Part shown: positions 41,953 to 51,389 of the stretch, one piece after another
Numbering within the stretch: position 1 is the first letter of the stretch
Layout: every line of letters begins with the position of its first letter
From: Paeniglutamicibacter kerguelensis
Lineage (GTDB): Bacteria; Actinomycetota; Actinomycetes; Actinomycetales; Micrococcaceae
Length of the DNA: 64,000 bases
Direction: 5' to 3'
NCBI RefSeq assembly: GCF_017876535.1
Contig: NZ_JAGIOF010000001.1
Span: 3,410,001 to 3,474,000, forward strand
Notes under the pieces: generated by a model
What the model was told of the DNA's origin: nothing
What the model saw: only the letters and a program-made list of their open reading frames with translations
The model's database searches: none
Position numbers and translations under genes: made by a program

Positions 41953-42918
41953 ATGAAGCACCCTCCGCGACCCGGCATGCGACTTGGGAAAGTCGCCTAC
42001 TGGACGCTGGGCAAAATCGGCGGCGGGATCTTTGTGCTGTGGGCCGTTGCCACGGCGATCTTCTTCGGGATCCGGATGATTCCTGGCGATCCGGCCGAGG
42101 CGATCATGGGCGGCCCCGGTTCACAGGCCTCGGCCGAGGCGCTGGCCGCGGCGCGCGCCGAATACAGGCTTGACCAGCCGCTGTTGGCCCAATACTTCGG
42201 CCAGCTGTGGCGGCTGGCCACCGGCGACCTCGGCACCTCCTATTCGCTGAAGGTCCCCGTGGCCGAGGTGCTCGGCGAACTGGTGCCGCCCACGCTCACC
42301 CTGGCGGTGCTGTCCCTGCTGGTGGCCTGGGTGCTGGCACTTGCCGTGGCCACCGCATCCATCCGCAGCGGCGCCGTGGGACGCGCGCTGGCCTCCGGGC
42401 TGGAAATCGTCTCCGCCGCGGTCCCACACTTTTGGCTGGCCAGCGTGCTCATCCTGCTCTTTTCCACTTCGCTGGGCTGGCTGCCGCCGGTGAGCACGCA
42501 AACCCCCGCCGGGCTGGTGCTGCCCGTGGCCACCCTGGCACTTCCGCTGGCTGGGTTCCTGGGCCAAGTCATGCGCGATTCGATGCTCGATGCCCACATC
42601 TCCTCCTTTGCTCTCTCCGCGCGGGCGCGCGGCGAGAGCGAGAACGGGGTGCTGCTGCGCCATGCCCTGCGCCACGCTGCGCTGCCCGGCATCGCGCTCT
42701 CCGGCTGGGCGTTCGGTTCCCTGCTCTCCGGCGCGGTGGTGGTCGAGTCGATCTTTGCCCGCCCGGGACTGGGCCGCAGCCTGCTCTCCGCCGTGACCGC
42801 GCGCGACATCCCGATGGTCACCGGCGTCGCGCTGCTTTCGGCAGCCGCCTACGTGGTGATCATGGCGTTCTCCGACATCGCCGAACGCCTCGCCGACCCC
42901 CGGGTGCGTGCGGCATGA
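41953..42918 (+). CDS. ABC transporter permease (DppB type)
   Basis: A 321-residue permease with six helices. RMIPGDPAEAIMGG near the N terminus is typical of DppB/OppB, and FALSARARGESENGVLLRHA, then LRHAALP, is the EAA loop. It pairs with the DppC-type permease that starts within its stop codon (ATGA overlap at 42915). It imports the solute captured by the lipoprotein encoded at 40184. Confidence 0.92.
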   Translation: MKHPPRPGMRLGKVAYWTLGKIGGGIFVLWAVATAIFFGIRMIPGDPAEAIMGGPGSQASAEALAAARAEYRLDQPLLAQYFGQLWRLATGDLGTSYSLKVPVAEVLGELVPPTLTLAVLSLLVAWVLALAVATASIRSGAVGRALASGLEIVSAAVPHFWLASVLILLFSTSLGWLPPVSTQTPAGLVLPVATLALPLAGFLGQVMRDSMLDAHISSFALSARARGESENGVLLRHALRHAALPGIALSGWAFGSLLSGAVVVESIFARPGLGRSLLSAVTARDIPMVTGVALLSAAAYVVIMAFSDIAERLADPRVRAA

Positions 42919-43817
42919 GCCTGGCCAAACACGAACTGCCGCACGAGCTGCCAGCCGGCGACCCGGTGCTCGCCGGGCACAGCGCGAATCCGCGGGCCCT
43001 CGGCGGTTCGCACGCGTGGGCCACCCGGCTGCAGCTGGCCTTCCCGGTGCTGGTGCTCGGCTTCTTTGTGCTCGCCGCCATCGTTCCTTCCTGGCTGGCC
43101 CCCTTCGACCCGCTGGCCATCAACCCCGCCGACGCGTTTTCTCCCCCGGGCCCCGGACACCTGCTGGGCACCGACGAGTCGGGGCGCGACATCTATTCGC
43201 GCATCATCTACGGCTCGCGGCCCTCGCTGCTGATCGGCGCCGCTGCAACGGCCATCGGGCTGGGCCTGGCGCTGGTCCTGGGCACGGTTGCCGGCTTCGG
43301 CGGCCGCTGGCTGGACGCCGGGGTCGGGCGCATCCTCGAGGTGCTCTTCGCGCTGCCCGGGCTGCTGCTGGCCCTCGTGTTCATCGCCCTGGCTGGGCCA
43401 GGCGTGGGCACCACCGTCATCGCCGTCGGGCTGACCACTGCGCCCGGGTACGCGCGGCTGATCCGCGGCCAGCTGGTCGCGCTGCGCAACTCGCCCATGG
43501 TGGAGGCCGCCACGGTGCTGGGACGCAGCCGCGCAGGGATCCTCACCACGCACCTGCTGCCCAATGCGCTGGCCCCGATCGCGGTGCTCGGCACGCTGGG
43601 CCTGGGCCAGGCCGTTCTCTGGGCCGCCTCGCTGAGCTTCCTGGGCCTCGGAGCCCCGCCGCCGGCACCCGAATGGGGCGCGATGCTCTCCGCCGGGCGC
43701 ACCTACCTGTCCCTGGCGTGGTGGATGACGTTCTTCCCCGGCCTGGCCATCGTGCTGGTCGCCGCGGCCGCCACGGTGCTCTCGCGCCTGCTGAACAAGG
43801 GCGGCGGCAAGCGATGA
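42915..43817 (+). CDS. ABC transporter permease (DppC type)
   Basis: A 300-residue permease. HLLGTDESGRDIYSRIIYGS is the classic DppC/OppC N-terminal domain signature, and MVEAATVLGRSRAGILTTHL, then LPNALAP, is the EAA loop. The start at 42915 overlaps the upstream stop, and its stop overlaps the ATPase start (43814), so all three genes are translationally coupled. Confidence 0.92.
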   Translation: MSLAKHELPHELPAGDPVLAGHSANPRALGGSHAWATRLQLAFPVLVLGFFVLAAIVPSWLAPFDPLAINPADAFSPPGPGHLLGTDESGRDIYSRIIYGSRPSLLIGAAATAIGLGLALVLGTVAGFGGRWLDAGVGRILEVLFALPGLLLALVFIALAGPGVGTTVIAVGLTTAPGYARLIRGQLVALRNSPMVEAATVLGRSRAGILTTHLLPNALAPIAVLGTLGLGQAVLWAASLSFLGLGAPPPAPEWGAMLSAGRTYLSLAWWMTFFPGLAIVLVAAAATVLSRLLNKGGGKR

Positions 43818-45475
43818 GCGAAGAACCCTTGCCCCTGATCGAGGTGCGCAACCTCAACGTCTCCTTCGGCACCAACCACGTGGTTCGCGACGTGTCCTTC
43901 TCCCTGCAGCCCGGGGCCTGCCTGGCGCTGGTCGGGGAATCCGGTTCCGGAAAATCCGTCACGGCGCGCTCGCTGATCGGGCTGGCCGGTCCCCGCTCGA
44001 CGGTGCGGGCCGAGACCATGTCGCTGGCCGGCCGCGACGTCCGAGCACTGGGCCAACGTGCGTGGCGCAGGCTGCGCGGCAAGGACGTCGGATTCATCCT
44101 GCAGGACGCGCTGACCTCCCTGGACCCGCTGCGCAAGATCGGCCGGGAAATCGACGATGCACTGCGCCTGCACATCGGCGGTTCCCCCGCCCAACGCGCC
44201 GCGCGCGTCATGGAGCTGCTGGAAGCCGTGGGGCTCGATGACCCGGCGTTGCGGGCCGGACAGCTCTCCGGGGAACTGTCCGGGGGCATGCGCCAGCGCG
44301 CTCTGATAGCCTCCGCCATCGCCCTGGACCCGGCGCTGCTCATCGCCGACGAGCCCACCACCGCCCTTGACGCAACGATCGCCGCTCAGGTGCTGGACCT
44401 GCTGGGCCAGTTGCGCCAACAGGGTTCGGCCATGCTCATGATCAGCCACGACCTGGCCGCGGTGTCCCGGGTGGCCGACGCGATCGCCGTCATGCAGTCC
44501 GGGCGCATCGTGGAAACCGGTCCCGCCGAACAGGTCCTCGGCGACCCACAACACGAATACACCAAGCGCCTGCTGCGCGCGGTGCCGGCCGGCAAGCCGC
44601 GCCACACCCGGCTCTCCCCCGCCGTCGAGCCACCGGAATGCATCGCGGCGCCCGCAAGCATCAAGGCACCGGCGGAACCGGGGACCGACCAAAGGCCCGC
44701 ACCGGTGCTCACCGCTCGGTCGCTGTCCAAGGCATTCCGGACCCCGGGCCGTGAGGACTTCACGGCGGTGTCGGATGTCGAGTTCGAGCTGCTGCCGGGG
44801 CAAACCCTCGGCGTGGTCGGCGAATCCGGGTCGGGCAAGACCACCACGGCGCGCATGGTGCTGGGGCTGTTGGCCCCGGAGCGCGGGTCGGTCGAGCTCT
44901 TCGGCGAACCGTGGAGCGCCCTGCGCGAATCGGAGCGCCGGGCAACGCGTCCCAAGCTCGGGGCCATCTACCAGGACCCGCTCTCCTCCTTCGACCCGCG
45001 CATGAGCGTGGAACGGCTGCTGGCCGATGCACTCAGCGCCGGGGCGACACGCAACCCGCGGGCCTACCGGGCGCGCATCGACGGGTTGCTCGGGTTGGTG
45101 GGGCTTGAGACCTCGCTGGCATCCCGGAACCCCGCAACGCTCTCCGGCGGGCAGCGACAGCGGCTGGCCATCGCCCGGGCGTTGGCCCCGGAGCCGCGCG
45201 TGCTCATCTGCGACGAGCCGGTTTCCGCGCTGGATGTCTCCATCCAGGCACAGGTACTTGACCTGCTCGATGACCTGCAACGGAAGCTGGGGCTCAGCTA
45301 CCTGTTCATCTCCCACGACCTGGCCGTGATCAGGCACATGAGCGATCGCGTGCTGGTCATGCGGGGCGGTGCCATCGTGGAATCCGGGCCCGTCGAGTCG
45401 GTGTTCAACAACCCGCAGCACCCCTACACCCGGGCGCTGCTCAGCGCCTCGCCGAGGATCTTCGCCGGCGAATGA
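43814..45475 (+). CDS. ABC transporter fused double ATPase (DppD-DppF type)
   Basis: A 553-residue protein with two complete nucleotide-binding domains. The first has Walker A GESGSGKSVT, signature LSGGMRQRA and Walker B LLIADEPTTALD. The second has GESGSGKTTT, LSGGQRQRL and VLICDEPVSALDV. Each is followed by the oligopeptide-transporter C-terminal extension (PQHEYTKRLL and PQHPYTRALL). It energises the importer alone, replacing separate DppD and DppF. Ends the operon, before a hairpin. Confidence 0.93.
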   Translation: MSEEPLPLIEVRNLNVSFGTNHVVRDVSFSLQPGACLALVGESGSGKSVTARSLIGLAGPRSTVRAETMSLAGRDVRALGQRAWRRLRGKDVGFILQDALTSLDPLRKIGREIDDALRLHIGGSPAQRAARVMELLEAVGLDDPALRAGQLSGELSGGMRQRALIASAIALDPALLIADEPTTALDATIAAQVLDLLGQLRQQGSAMLMISHDLAAVSRVADAIAVMQSGRIVETGPAEQVLGDPQHEYTKRLLRAVPAGKPRHTRLSPAVEPPECIAAPASIKAPAEPGTDQRPAPVLTARSLSKAFRTPGREDFTAVSDVEFELLPGQTLGVVGESGSGKTTTARMVLGLLAPERGSVELFGEPWSALRESERRATRPKLGAIYQDPLSSFDPRMSVERLLADALSAGATRNPRAYRARIDGLLGLVGLETSLASRNPATLSGGQRQRLAIARALAPEPRVLICDEPVSALDVSIQAQVLDLLDDLQRKLGLSYLFISHDLAVIRHMSDRVLVMRGGAIVESGPVESVFNNPQHPYTRALLSASPRIFAGE

Positions 45476-45614
45476 GCCGGATGCGAACCTGAATTGCTGC
45501 GGGGCGAAAATGCGCCCGAATGCCGGCGGCAACCGCTCTCGCACGGTCGATGCAATCCACGACCCTGACGGCTACGAACATCAATAAACAGAGGCATAAA
45601 AACTTTAGCCAAGC

Positions 45615-45649
45615 CGCCCGATCCGGGAGCAAACTGTCGGATCGTGGCG
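45615..45649 (+). terminator. hairpin after the peptide importer operon
   Basis: CGCC-CGATCCG (45615-45625) pairs with CGGATCG-GGCG (45638-45649) with a single bulged T and a 12-base loop. It lies 140 bp past the last gene of the importer operon. Confidence 0.5.
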
Positions 45650-45738
45650 AGATGCTTTAAGCAAAACCCGGACCCGCCAAACCGGCCCGCAAACCGATCC
45701 CAACCCCCATAAGCCGCAGGACCTCAAAGGACCCCGAA

Positions 45739-45999
45739 ATGCGCACCCAAGTAGCCGCCGAAACCCTATCCATCGGCAGCGTAACCGCCACCATCACCGA
45801 CCGCACCCCGGCAGGCGCCCCGGTTGCCACGCATTTTGTGGTCATGGTCCCCACCACGGTCTTGCCGGCCGACCGGCTGGGATGGGCCATGTGGCACCTG
45901 CGCCGATTCCTTGAGGACCACGCCCCGGCGGTTGTCCCGGCAGTGGTCCACTACGAGGTCAAGTCGTTCACCGCCGCCGTCTCGTTCATCTTCAGTTAG
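45739..45999 (+). CDS. hypothetical small protein
   Basis: An 86-residue frame with AAAGGA ten bases before the ATG, good codon use and a strong intrinsic terminator just past the stop. The sequence, with DRTPAGAPVATHFVVMVPTT and WHLRRFLEDHAPA, does not match a family I recognise. No signal peptide. It may be an orphan single-gene unit; a genuine gene is likely but not certain. Confidence 0.5.
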   Translation: MRTQVAAETLSIGSVTATITDRTPAGAPVATHFVVMVPTTVLPADRLGWAMWHLRRFLEDHAPAVVPAVVHYEVKSFTAAVSFIFS

Positions 46000-46021
46000 C
46001 CCGCTCCCAACCAAGTCCCTC

Positions 46022-46046
46022 GGCCCTCGCATCGGCGGGGGCCTTT
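46022..46046 (+). terminator. intrinsic terminator
   Basis: GGCCCTCGC (46022-46030) pairs with GCGGGGGCC (46035-46043), with one G-T wobble and an ATCG loop, followed by TTT. It closes the small gene at 45739 and faces the end of trpF. Confidence 0.75.
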
Positions 46047-46074
46047 CGCTGTCCCGTCGCGAGGACGTGGCGGA

Positions 46075-46698
46075 TCATTCGGCCGAACGCGCCGCCCGGA
46101 TGAAGTCGGCGATCAGCCCGTTGTCCTTGACGCCGCGGCTTGATTCGACGCCGCTTGAGACATCAACGCCGCTCGGGTTGAGGGTCTTGACCAGTCCCGC
46201 GACATTGCCCGGGTTGAGCCCGCCGGCCAAGAGCCACATGCCCGCAGGCGGTTCGGCCAGCACGTTCGTGGCGTCAAAAGTGACACCAGCCCCCGGCTCC
46301 ACGGCGTCGATCAGGATGCGTTCCGCGTCCCACAGCAGACGTTCCGCTTCCGGCAGGGCCTCGAATGCGTCCACGGAGAAGGCCCGCAGTGTCTTGAAAC
46401 CCGCGTCCCGCAGCGCCCGGATGTCGGCGAGCGGCTCGTCCCCGTGCAGCTGCACGGTGCTCACGGCCGCGCTCGTCGCGATGTCCATGACCTCGGCCAG
46501 CGGTTGGTTCCGGAAGACGCCGACGGTCTCAACGTCCGCGGGAACGGCCTGACCCAAGGAGGCGGCCAGTTCCGCGTCAACGGTGCGCGGGCTGCCCGGC
46601 GCAAAGACGAACCCCACGGCGTCGGCCCCGGCCGCCACGGCAGCGGCGACCGACTCGGGGGTGCTCAACCCGCAGATCTTGATGTACAGCTGTGGCAT
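46075..46698 (-). CDS. trpF: phosphoribosylanthranilate isomerase
   Basis: A 207-residue TIM-barrel protein with the TrpF motifs in order: KICGLSTPE with the catalytic Cys, VGFVFAPGSPR, VQLHGDEPL, ILIDAVEPGAGVTFD, LAGGLNPGNV and DVSSGVESSRGVKD. It isomerises phosphoribosylanthranilate in tryptophan synthesis. It is not next to other trp genes. Many actinobacteria lack trpF and use the bifunctional PriA, so a stand-alone copy is worth noting. ATG at 46698 with GGGGAAG upstream; the longer frame is not family-like. Confidence 0.92.
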   Translation of the reverse strand: MPQLYIKICGLSTPESVAAAVAAGADAVGFVFAPGSPRTVDAELAASLGQAVPADVETVGVFRNQPLAEVMDIATSAAVSTVQLHGDEPLADIRALRDAGFKTLRAFSVDAFEALPEAERLLWDAERILIDAVEPGAGVTFDATNVLAEPPAGMWLLAGGLNPGNVAGLVKTLNPSGVDVSSGVESSRGVKDNGLIADFIRAARSAE

Positions 46699-46813
46699 TG
46701 GTGTTCTTCCCCGTCGCGAGTCCTTGGTTACCCTATCCATGGTATCCAGTGGCGACGGGTCCGAGGCCCCGCGGATGGCTCCGTGGCCGGCACCCGGCCT
46801 TGCGGTGCGGCCG

Positions 46814-47593
46814 CTACTCCTGCGGCACCGCCTTGACGCTGAGCATAAGTGCCACCATGTTCCGGTACCCGGTTGTGTCCATCATCTTGATGGCGTCTCC
46901 GAGGCTGACGTCCTGCGCCGTGAACCCCAGGCTCTTGGGGAAGCCGTTGGTGGTTTCCAGCATCGCGGCAACGCCCTTGCGCGGGCGGAAATAGGCAAGC
47001 TGCGGAAATTCGTCGCGTTCGGCGGCCAGGACCGCATCGTCCACCATGAGGGCCGCGGTCCGGTAGTTGTCCCTGGTGGGAGTGTTTGCCAACGAGTGTT
47101 CGAAGAGAACCACGGTGGGAGTCGACATGTTGGAGTCCAGCTCGATCGTTTCAAGCCGTGTCCGCACGTAGGTGGCGTCCCCGTCGTTGTCCTCGGCCGA
47201 GTCGGCACTGAACTCGGCGATTTCGATGCCGTCCGCGTCCAGAACGTTCCACTTGGCATACGGGTTCTTCCTGGGGTCCCCCGCAGGTTCACACCCTTGG
47301 CACTCTTTTTTGGCAACGACCTTCCACTCGGCCGGGTACTTGAAACCCACGCCGAAAGTTTCAAACGATTTCCAGTCGGAGGTGTCGACCTGCGGCGCTT
47401 GGGTAAGGAAGGGCGTCGGGGAGCCGACCGCGGCGGCCGGCACTTGCTGTCCGGTCCCGTCCGGGACGGCTCCGGGTGCGGGCGAGACCGCGCAGCCGGC
47501 CACAAGGGCCATCGCCGCGGCCACACCGAGCCATGCAACAAGGGGCTTGCGGCGCATGGGAAAGCGGACCGGGCGTTCGTTTGCGACGGGCAT
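46814..47593 (-). CDS. putative lipoprotein of unknown function
   Basis: A 259-residue secreted lipoprotein: charged N terminus, hydrophobic helix and lipobox LVAGC (about residue 34). The mature part carries FGVGFKYPAEWKVV, which resembles PsbP-like/lipoprotein beta domains, and a CQGC pair. No known family is firmly recognised. GAGGAG lies seven bases before the ATG at 47593; an internal ATG at 47557 would still give a signal peptide. It stands alone between trpF and the 2-oxoacid dehydrogenase operon. Confidence 0.7.
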   Translation of the reverse strand: MPVANERPVRFPMRRKPLVAWLGVAAAMALVAGCAVSPAPGAVPDGTGQQVPAAAVGSPTPFLTQAPQVDTSDWKSFETFGVGFKYPAEWKVVAKKECQGCEPAGDPRKNPYAKWNVLDADGIEIAEFSADSAEDNDGDATYVRTRLETIELDSNMSTPTVVLFEHSLANTPTRDNYRTAALMVDDAVLAAERDEFPQLAYFRPRKGVAAMLETTNGFPKSLGFTAQDVSLGDAIKMMDTTGYRNMVALMLSVKAVPQE

Positions 47594-47673
47594 AGACGTT
47601 CTCCTCGAGCAAGAGGGCCTTGGTGAAAACCTGCTTGCCACAAATCTGCCCGATCCGCTCCTTAAAACCAATA

Positions 47674-47716
47674 GACCGGGTCCAACTGCCCTGTTTCCAG
47701 GGTGTTGGACTCGGTC
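47674..47716 (-). terminator. terminator of the branched-chain 2-oxoacid dehydrogenase operon
   Basis: GACCGGGTCCAAC (47674-47686) pairs with 47704-47716 as a 13-bp stem with one wobble, and the loop contains a second CCCTG/CAGGG stem. It lies just past the E2 stop codon (47737) in the direction of transcription. Confidence 0.75.
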
Positions 47717-47736
47717 TCTTGGATCGCACTTCCGGA

Positions 47737-49164
47737 TCAGTCGAGCAGCAGCGCCGGCTCCTGCATGATGGAGGCGACGTCTGCCATGAAGCGGGCGGAC
47801 AGGTCCCCGTCGACCACGCGGTGGTCGAAGGAGCCGCCGAGGGTGGTGATCCAACGCGGAACCACCTGGCCGTCGACGACCCACGGCTTCTGGCGGATGG
47901 TGCCGAAGGCGACGATCGCGACCTCGCCCGGGTTGATGATCGGGGTTCCCGTGTCGATGCCCAGCACACCGATGTTGGTCACGGTCAGGGTGCCGCCGGT
48001 CATGGCGGCGGGGCTGGTCTTGCCGGCGCGCGCGGTCTCGGCAAGGTCGTTCAGGGCGATGGCCAGCTCGCGCATGGACAGGTCCTGGGCTTCCTTGATG
48101 TTCGGCACCATCAGTCCGCGCGGGGTGGCCGCGGCGATGCCCAGGTTCATGAAGTGCTTGACCTGGATCTCGGCACCGTTCTCGGTCTCCACCCAGGAAG
48201 CGTTGACCGAGGGGTTGCGGGCGGCGGCCCAGATGACGGCCTTGGCCAGCACCAGCAGCGGGGAGACCTTGATGCCCTCGAAGTCGCGGCTCTTCTTCAG
48301 GCGCGCCACGTATTCCATGGTGCGGCTGGCATCCACGTCGACGAAGATCGACACGTGCGGCGCGGTGAACGCCGAGTCGACCATGGCCTTGGCCGTGGCC
48401 TTCCGGACGCCGCGCACCGGGGTGCGGATGATGCGGTGGTCCAGCTCCACGCCCTTCGGGGACCAGAACGTCGGTGCCGCGTCGCGTTCGGCCTCGCGCT
48501 GCGCCTTGTAGGAGAGCACGTCCTCGCGGGTGATCTCGCCCTTGCCGCCGGTGCCGATGACCTCGGTCAAATCGATGCCGAGTTCCTTGGCGACCTTCCG
48601 GACCGGCGGCTTGGCCAGCACGCGGTTCACGAGGGCCGCGACCGCCGGCTTGGCGGCGGCGGTCAGCCGGGTGGAGGCCTGGCCGATCTCGGCGGCGCGG
48701 CGGGAAATGGTGTCGGCCAGCGCTGCGGGGGTGGTTGGGGCCGGGGCCGCCGGTGCCGGGCGGCTTGCGGCAGCCGGTTCGGGGCGCGAAACGCGGGCAC
48801 GGCGCTTCACGGCGTCAGCCTTCGGGCCGGAGCCGACCAGCGGGCCCGGCTCCTCGCTGGCCACCGGGGTGTCCGCCTCCGCGATGTCCGCCACCGCGGG
48901 CACGTTGGTCAACGGTTCGGGCTGGCTGCCGACCTCGTCCACGGTGAACAGCGGTGCGCCCACGGCAAGGGTTTCGCCCTCGGCCGCATGCAGGGCCTTG
49001 ACCACGCCGGCGTACGGGCTCGGCAGTTCCACGAGCGACTTGGCCGTTTCGATCTCGGCAAAGACCTGGTTGATGGCCACGGTGTCCCCTGGCTTGACTT
49101 TCCAGCTGACGATTTCCGCCTCGGTGAGGCCTTCGCCTACGTCGGGAAGATTAAAGGTGCTCAT
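47737..49164 (-). CDS. bkdB: 2-oxoacid dehydrogenase E2 (dihydrolipoamide acyltransferase)
   Basis: A 475-residue E2. One lipoyl domain (1-77) has the lipoylated Lys in [10 protein letters not shown] linker rich in Ala/Pro is followed by a subunit-binding domain (about 180-215, [19 protein letters not shown]) and the catalytic domain ending in [15 protein letters not shown] with the His and Asp. It transfers the acyl group to CoA. The gene order with E1 alpha and E1 beta points to branched-chain 2-oxoacids rather than pyruvate, as actinobacterial PDH E1 is single-chain. No E3 gene is present here, so E3 is shared from elsewhere. Confidence 0.9.
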   Translation of the reverse strand: MSTFNLPDVGEGLTEAEIVSWKVKPGDTVAINQVFAEIETAKSLVELPSPYAGVVKALHAAEGETLAVGAPLFTVDEVGSQPEPLTNVPAVADIAEADTPVASEEPGPLVGSGPKADAVKRRARVSRPEPAAASRPAPAAPAPTTPAALADTISRRAAEIGQASTRLTAAAKPAVAALVNRVLAKPPVRKVAKELGIDLTEVIGTGGKGEITREDVLSYKAQREAERDAAPTFWSPKGVELDHRIIRTPVRGVRKATAKAMVDSAFTAPHVSIFVDVDASRTMEYVARLKKSRDFEGIKVSPLLVLAKAVIWAAARNPSVNASWVETENGAEIQVKHFMNLGIAAATPRGLMVPNIKEAQDLSMRELAIALNDLAETARAGKTSPAAMTGGTLTVTNIGVLGIDTGTPIINPGEVAIVAFGTIRQKPWVVDGQVVPRWITTLGGSFDHRVVDGDLSARFMADVASIMQEPALLLD

Positions 49165-49239
49165 CGTCTGACTCCTTAAGGGGACGTTGATGGGTCTGTG
49201 GCGCGCAAACGCACCGGTTGAGGTGGGGGCGGCCGAAGG

Positions 49240-50220
49240 TTAGTAGGCGAAGGAGCGGTCGAGTGCCTCGAGGACCTTGTCGATGTCCGGCAGGTACTGT
49301 TCCTCGACCTTGGCCACCGGGTAGGGCATGTGGAAGCCGCCCACGCGGATGACCGGCGCCTCCAGGGACAGGAAGGAACGCTCGGTGATGCGGGCGGCGA
49401 TTTCTCCGCCAAGCCCGCCGAAGGTCGGGGCCTCGTGGGTGACAATGAGGCGTCCGGTCTTCTCCACCGACTCGGTGATGGTGTCGAAGTCGATCGGGGA
49501 CACCGAGCGCAGGTCGATGACCTCCACGGATCGCCCGTCCTCCCGCGCGGCCTCCGCCGCGGCCAGCGCCACGGGCACCAGCGGGCCGTAGGTGACGATG
49601 GTGGCGTCCTCGCCGGGGCGGATGACCTGTGCCTTGAAGGCGTCGGCGGCCGGGTTTTCCGTGTCAACTTCGCCCTTGAGCCAGTAGCGGCGCTTGGGTT
49701 CGAAGAAGATCACCGGGTCCTGGCATGCGGCGGCCTGCTGGATCATCCAGTAGGCGTCGTGGGCGTTGGACGGTGCCATGATGCGCAGGCCGGCGGTGTG
49801 TGCGAAGAGCGCCTCCGGGGATTCGGAGTGGTGCTCGATGGAACCGATGCCGCCGCCGTACGGGATGCGGATGACCACCGGGGCGCCGAAGCGGCCCTCC
49901 GAGCGGGCGCGCATCTTGGCCAGCTGCGTGGTGATCTGGTTGAACGCGGGGAACACGAAGCCGTCGAACTGGATCTCGGCGATCGGCGAGTAGCCACGGA
50001 TGGCCATGCCGATGCTGGTGCCGATGATTCCGGCCTCGCCCAGCGGGGAGTCAATGACGCGATCCGGCCCGTAGGTGTCGATCAGCCCGTCGGTGACGCG
50101 GTAGACGCCGCCAAGTCGTCCGATGTCCTCGCCGATGAGCAGGGACTTCGGGTTGTCAGCCAGGACCTTGTCCAGTCCGGCGGTGATGGCCTTGGCCAGG
50201 GTCATGGTGGTGGTGCTCAT
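49240..50220 (-). CDS. bkdA2: 2-oxoacid dehydrogenase E1 beta
   Basis: A 326-residue E1 beta subunit with LLIGEDIGRLGGVYRVTDGL, DSPLGEAGIIGTSIGMA, EIQFDGFVFPAFNQI and VIDLRSVSPIDFDTI, all conserved in the family. With E1 alpha it forms the thiamine-diphosphate enzyme that decarboxylates branched-chain 2-oxoacids. Its start overlaps the stop of E1 alpha by four bases. The E2 gene follows 75 bp downstream. Confidence 0.92.
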   Translation of the reverse strand: MSTTTMTLAKAITAGLDKVLADNPKSLLIGEDIGRLGGVYRVTDGLIDTYGPDRVIDSPLGEAGIIGTSIGMAIRGYSPIAEIQFDGFVFPAFNQITTQLAKMRARSEGRFGAPVVIRIPYGGGIGSIEHHSESPEALFAHTAGLRIMAPSNAHDAYWMIQQAAACQDPVIFFEPKRRYWLKGEVDTENPAADAFKAQVIRPGEDATIVTYGPLVPVALAAAEAAREDGRSVEVIDLRSVSPIDFDTITESVEKTGRLIVTHEAPTFGGLGGEIAARITERSFLSLEAPVIRVGGFHMPYPVAKVEEQYLPDIDKVLEALDRSFAY

Positions 50221-51365
50221 CGGGTGGCCCCTTCCTCGGTGTTCTCTGCGAAACCTGCCTCGTATTCCAGGTGCCACTTGAGCTCTTCCTGGATCAGCGG
50301 GTGCGCCTCGGCATACACGTTGGCGAAGGACTGTGCCAGTTCGGGTTCGGGGAACGCCATGGCTTCCTCGCGGACGCGGTTTGCCATCTCGTGGCCGTCG
50401 GCGACGACCTGTTCGAAGAACGCCTCGTCGGCCAGGTTGTTGTCGCGCAGGTGCTTTTCCAGCCGGGCGACCGGGTCGCGGTCGACCCAGGCTTCCTCGT
50501 CGGCGCTCATGCGGTACTTCGTGGGGTCATCCGCGGTGGTGTGTGCGCTCATGCGGTAGGTGACGGCCTCGATCAGGGCCGGACCCTCGCCGCGGCGGGC
50601 ACGATCCAGTGCCCAGCGGGTGACCGCCAGGACTGCAAGTACGTCGTTGCCGTCCACGCGGATTCCGGGGAATCCGTAGCCCGCGGCGCGCTCGGCCAAT
50701 GGAACCTTGGACTGCACGTGGAACGGAACGGAGATCGCCCACTGGTTGTTCTGGCAGAAGAAGACCACCGGGGCTTCGAAGCTTGCGGCGAAGACCATTG
50801 ATTCGTGAACTTCACCCTCGGTGGACGAGCCGTCGCCGAAGTAGGCGACAACCGCGGTCCCTTCCTTTTCCAGGCGTTCGGCGTCCCAGCCGGCCTGGTC
50901 GCGCTGCACGCCCATCGCATAACCTGTGGCGTGCGGCATCTGGGCCGCAAGCACCATGGTGTACATGTGGAAGTTGTTTTCCCGCGGGTCCCATCCGCCA
51001 TTGGAGATGCCGCGGAAAATGCGTAGCATCTGGGGGAAGTCGACGTTGCGGGTCAGCGCCACGCCGTGTTCCCGGTAGGTGGGGAAAATGTAGTCGTTGG
51101 GCCGGGTGGCCCGGCCGGACCCGATCTGGGCGGCTTCCTGGCCGCGCAGCGGCACCCACAGGGCCAACTGTCCCTGGCGCTGGAGCGCGGTGGCTTCCTG
51201 GTCGAATCGGCGGGTCAGCGCCATGTCGCGGTAGAAATCGCGAAGCATGGCGGCGTCTACGTCTTGGATGTAGCGGTCGTACTCGGCATGCGAGCGACGC
51301 TCACCTTCGGGGGTCAATAGCTGGATCAGCGTTTCGACCGAGGGCTCGTGCACGGTTTGGGTCAT
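50217..51365 (-). CDS. bkdA1: 2-oxoacid dehydrogenase E1 alpha
   Basis: A 382-residue E1 alpha subunit. The thiamine-diphosphate motif spans YFGDGSSTEGEVHESMVFAA and FFCQNNQWAIS (GDG...NN). RMSAHTTADDPTKYR is the phosphorylation-loop region. It begins the operon E1 alpha, E1 beta, E2. The ATG at 51365 has AAGGA eight bases upstream; the longer frame upstream includes the dyad at 51390 and is rejected. Branched-chain keto-acid use supports leucine/isoleucine/valine breakdown and branched fatty-acid primers. Confidence 0.92.
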   Translation of the reverse strand: MTQTVHEPSVETLIQLLTPEGERRSHAEYDRYIQDVDAAMLRDFYRDMALTRRFDQEATALQRQGQLALWVPLRGQEAAQIGSGRATRPNDYIFPTYREHGVALTRNVDFPQMLRIFRGISNGGWDPRENNFHMYTMVLAAQMPHATGYAMGVQRDQAGWDAERLEKEGTAVVAYFGDGSSTEGEVHESMVFAASFEAPVVFFCQNNQWAISVPFHVQSKVPLAERAAGYGFPGIRVDGNDVLAVLAVTRWALDRARRGEGPALIEAVTYRMSAHTTADDPTKYRMSADEEAWVDRDPVARLEKHLRDNNLADEAFFEQVVADGHEMANRVREEAMAFPEPELAQSFANVYAEAHPLIQEELKWHLEYEAGFAENTEEGATR

Positions 51366-51389
51366 ACCGAGGGTCCTTACATAAATGAA

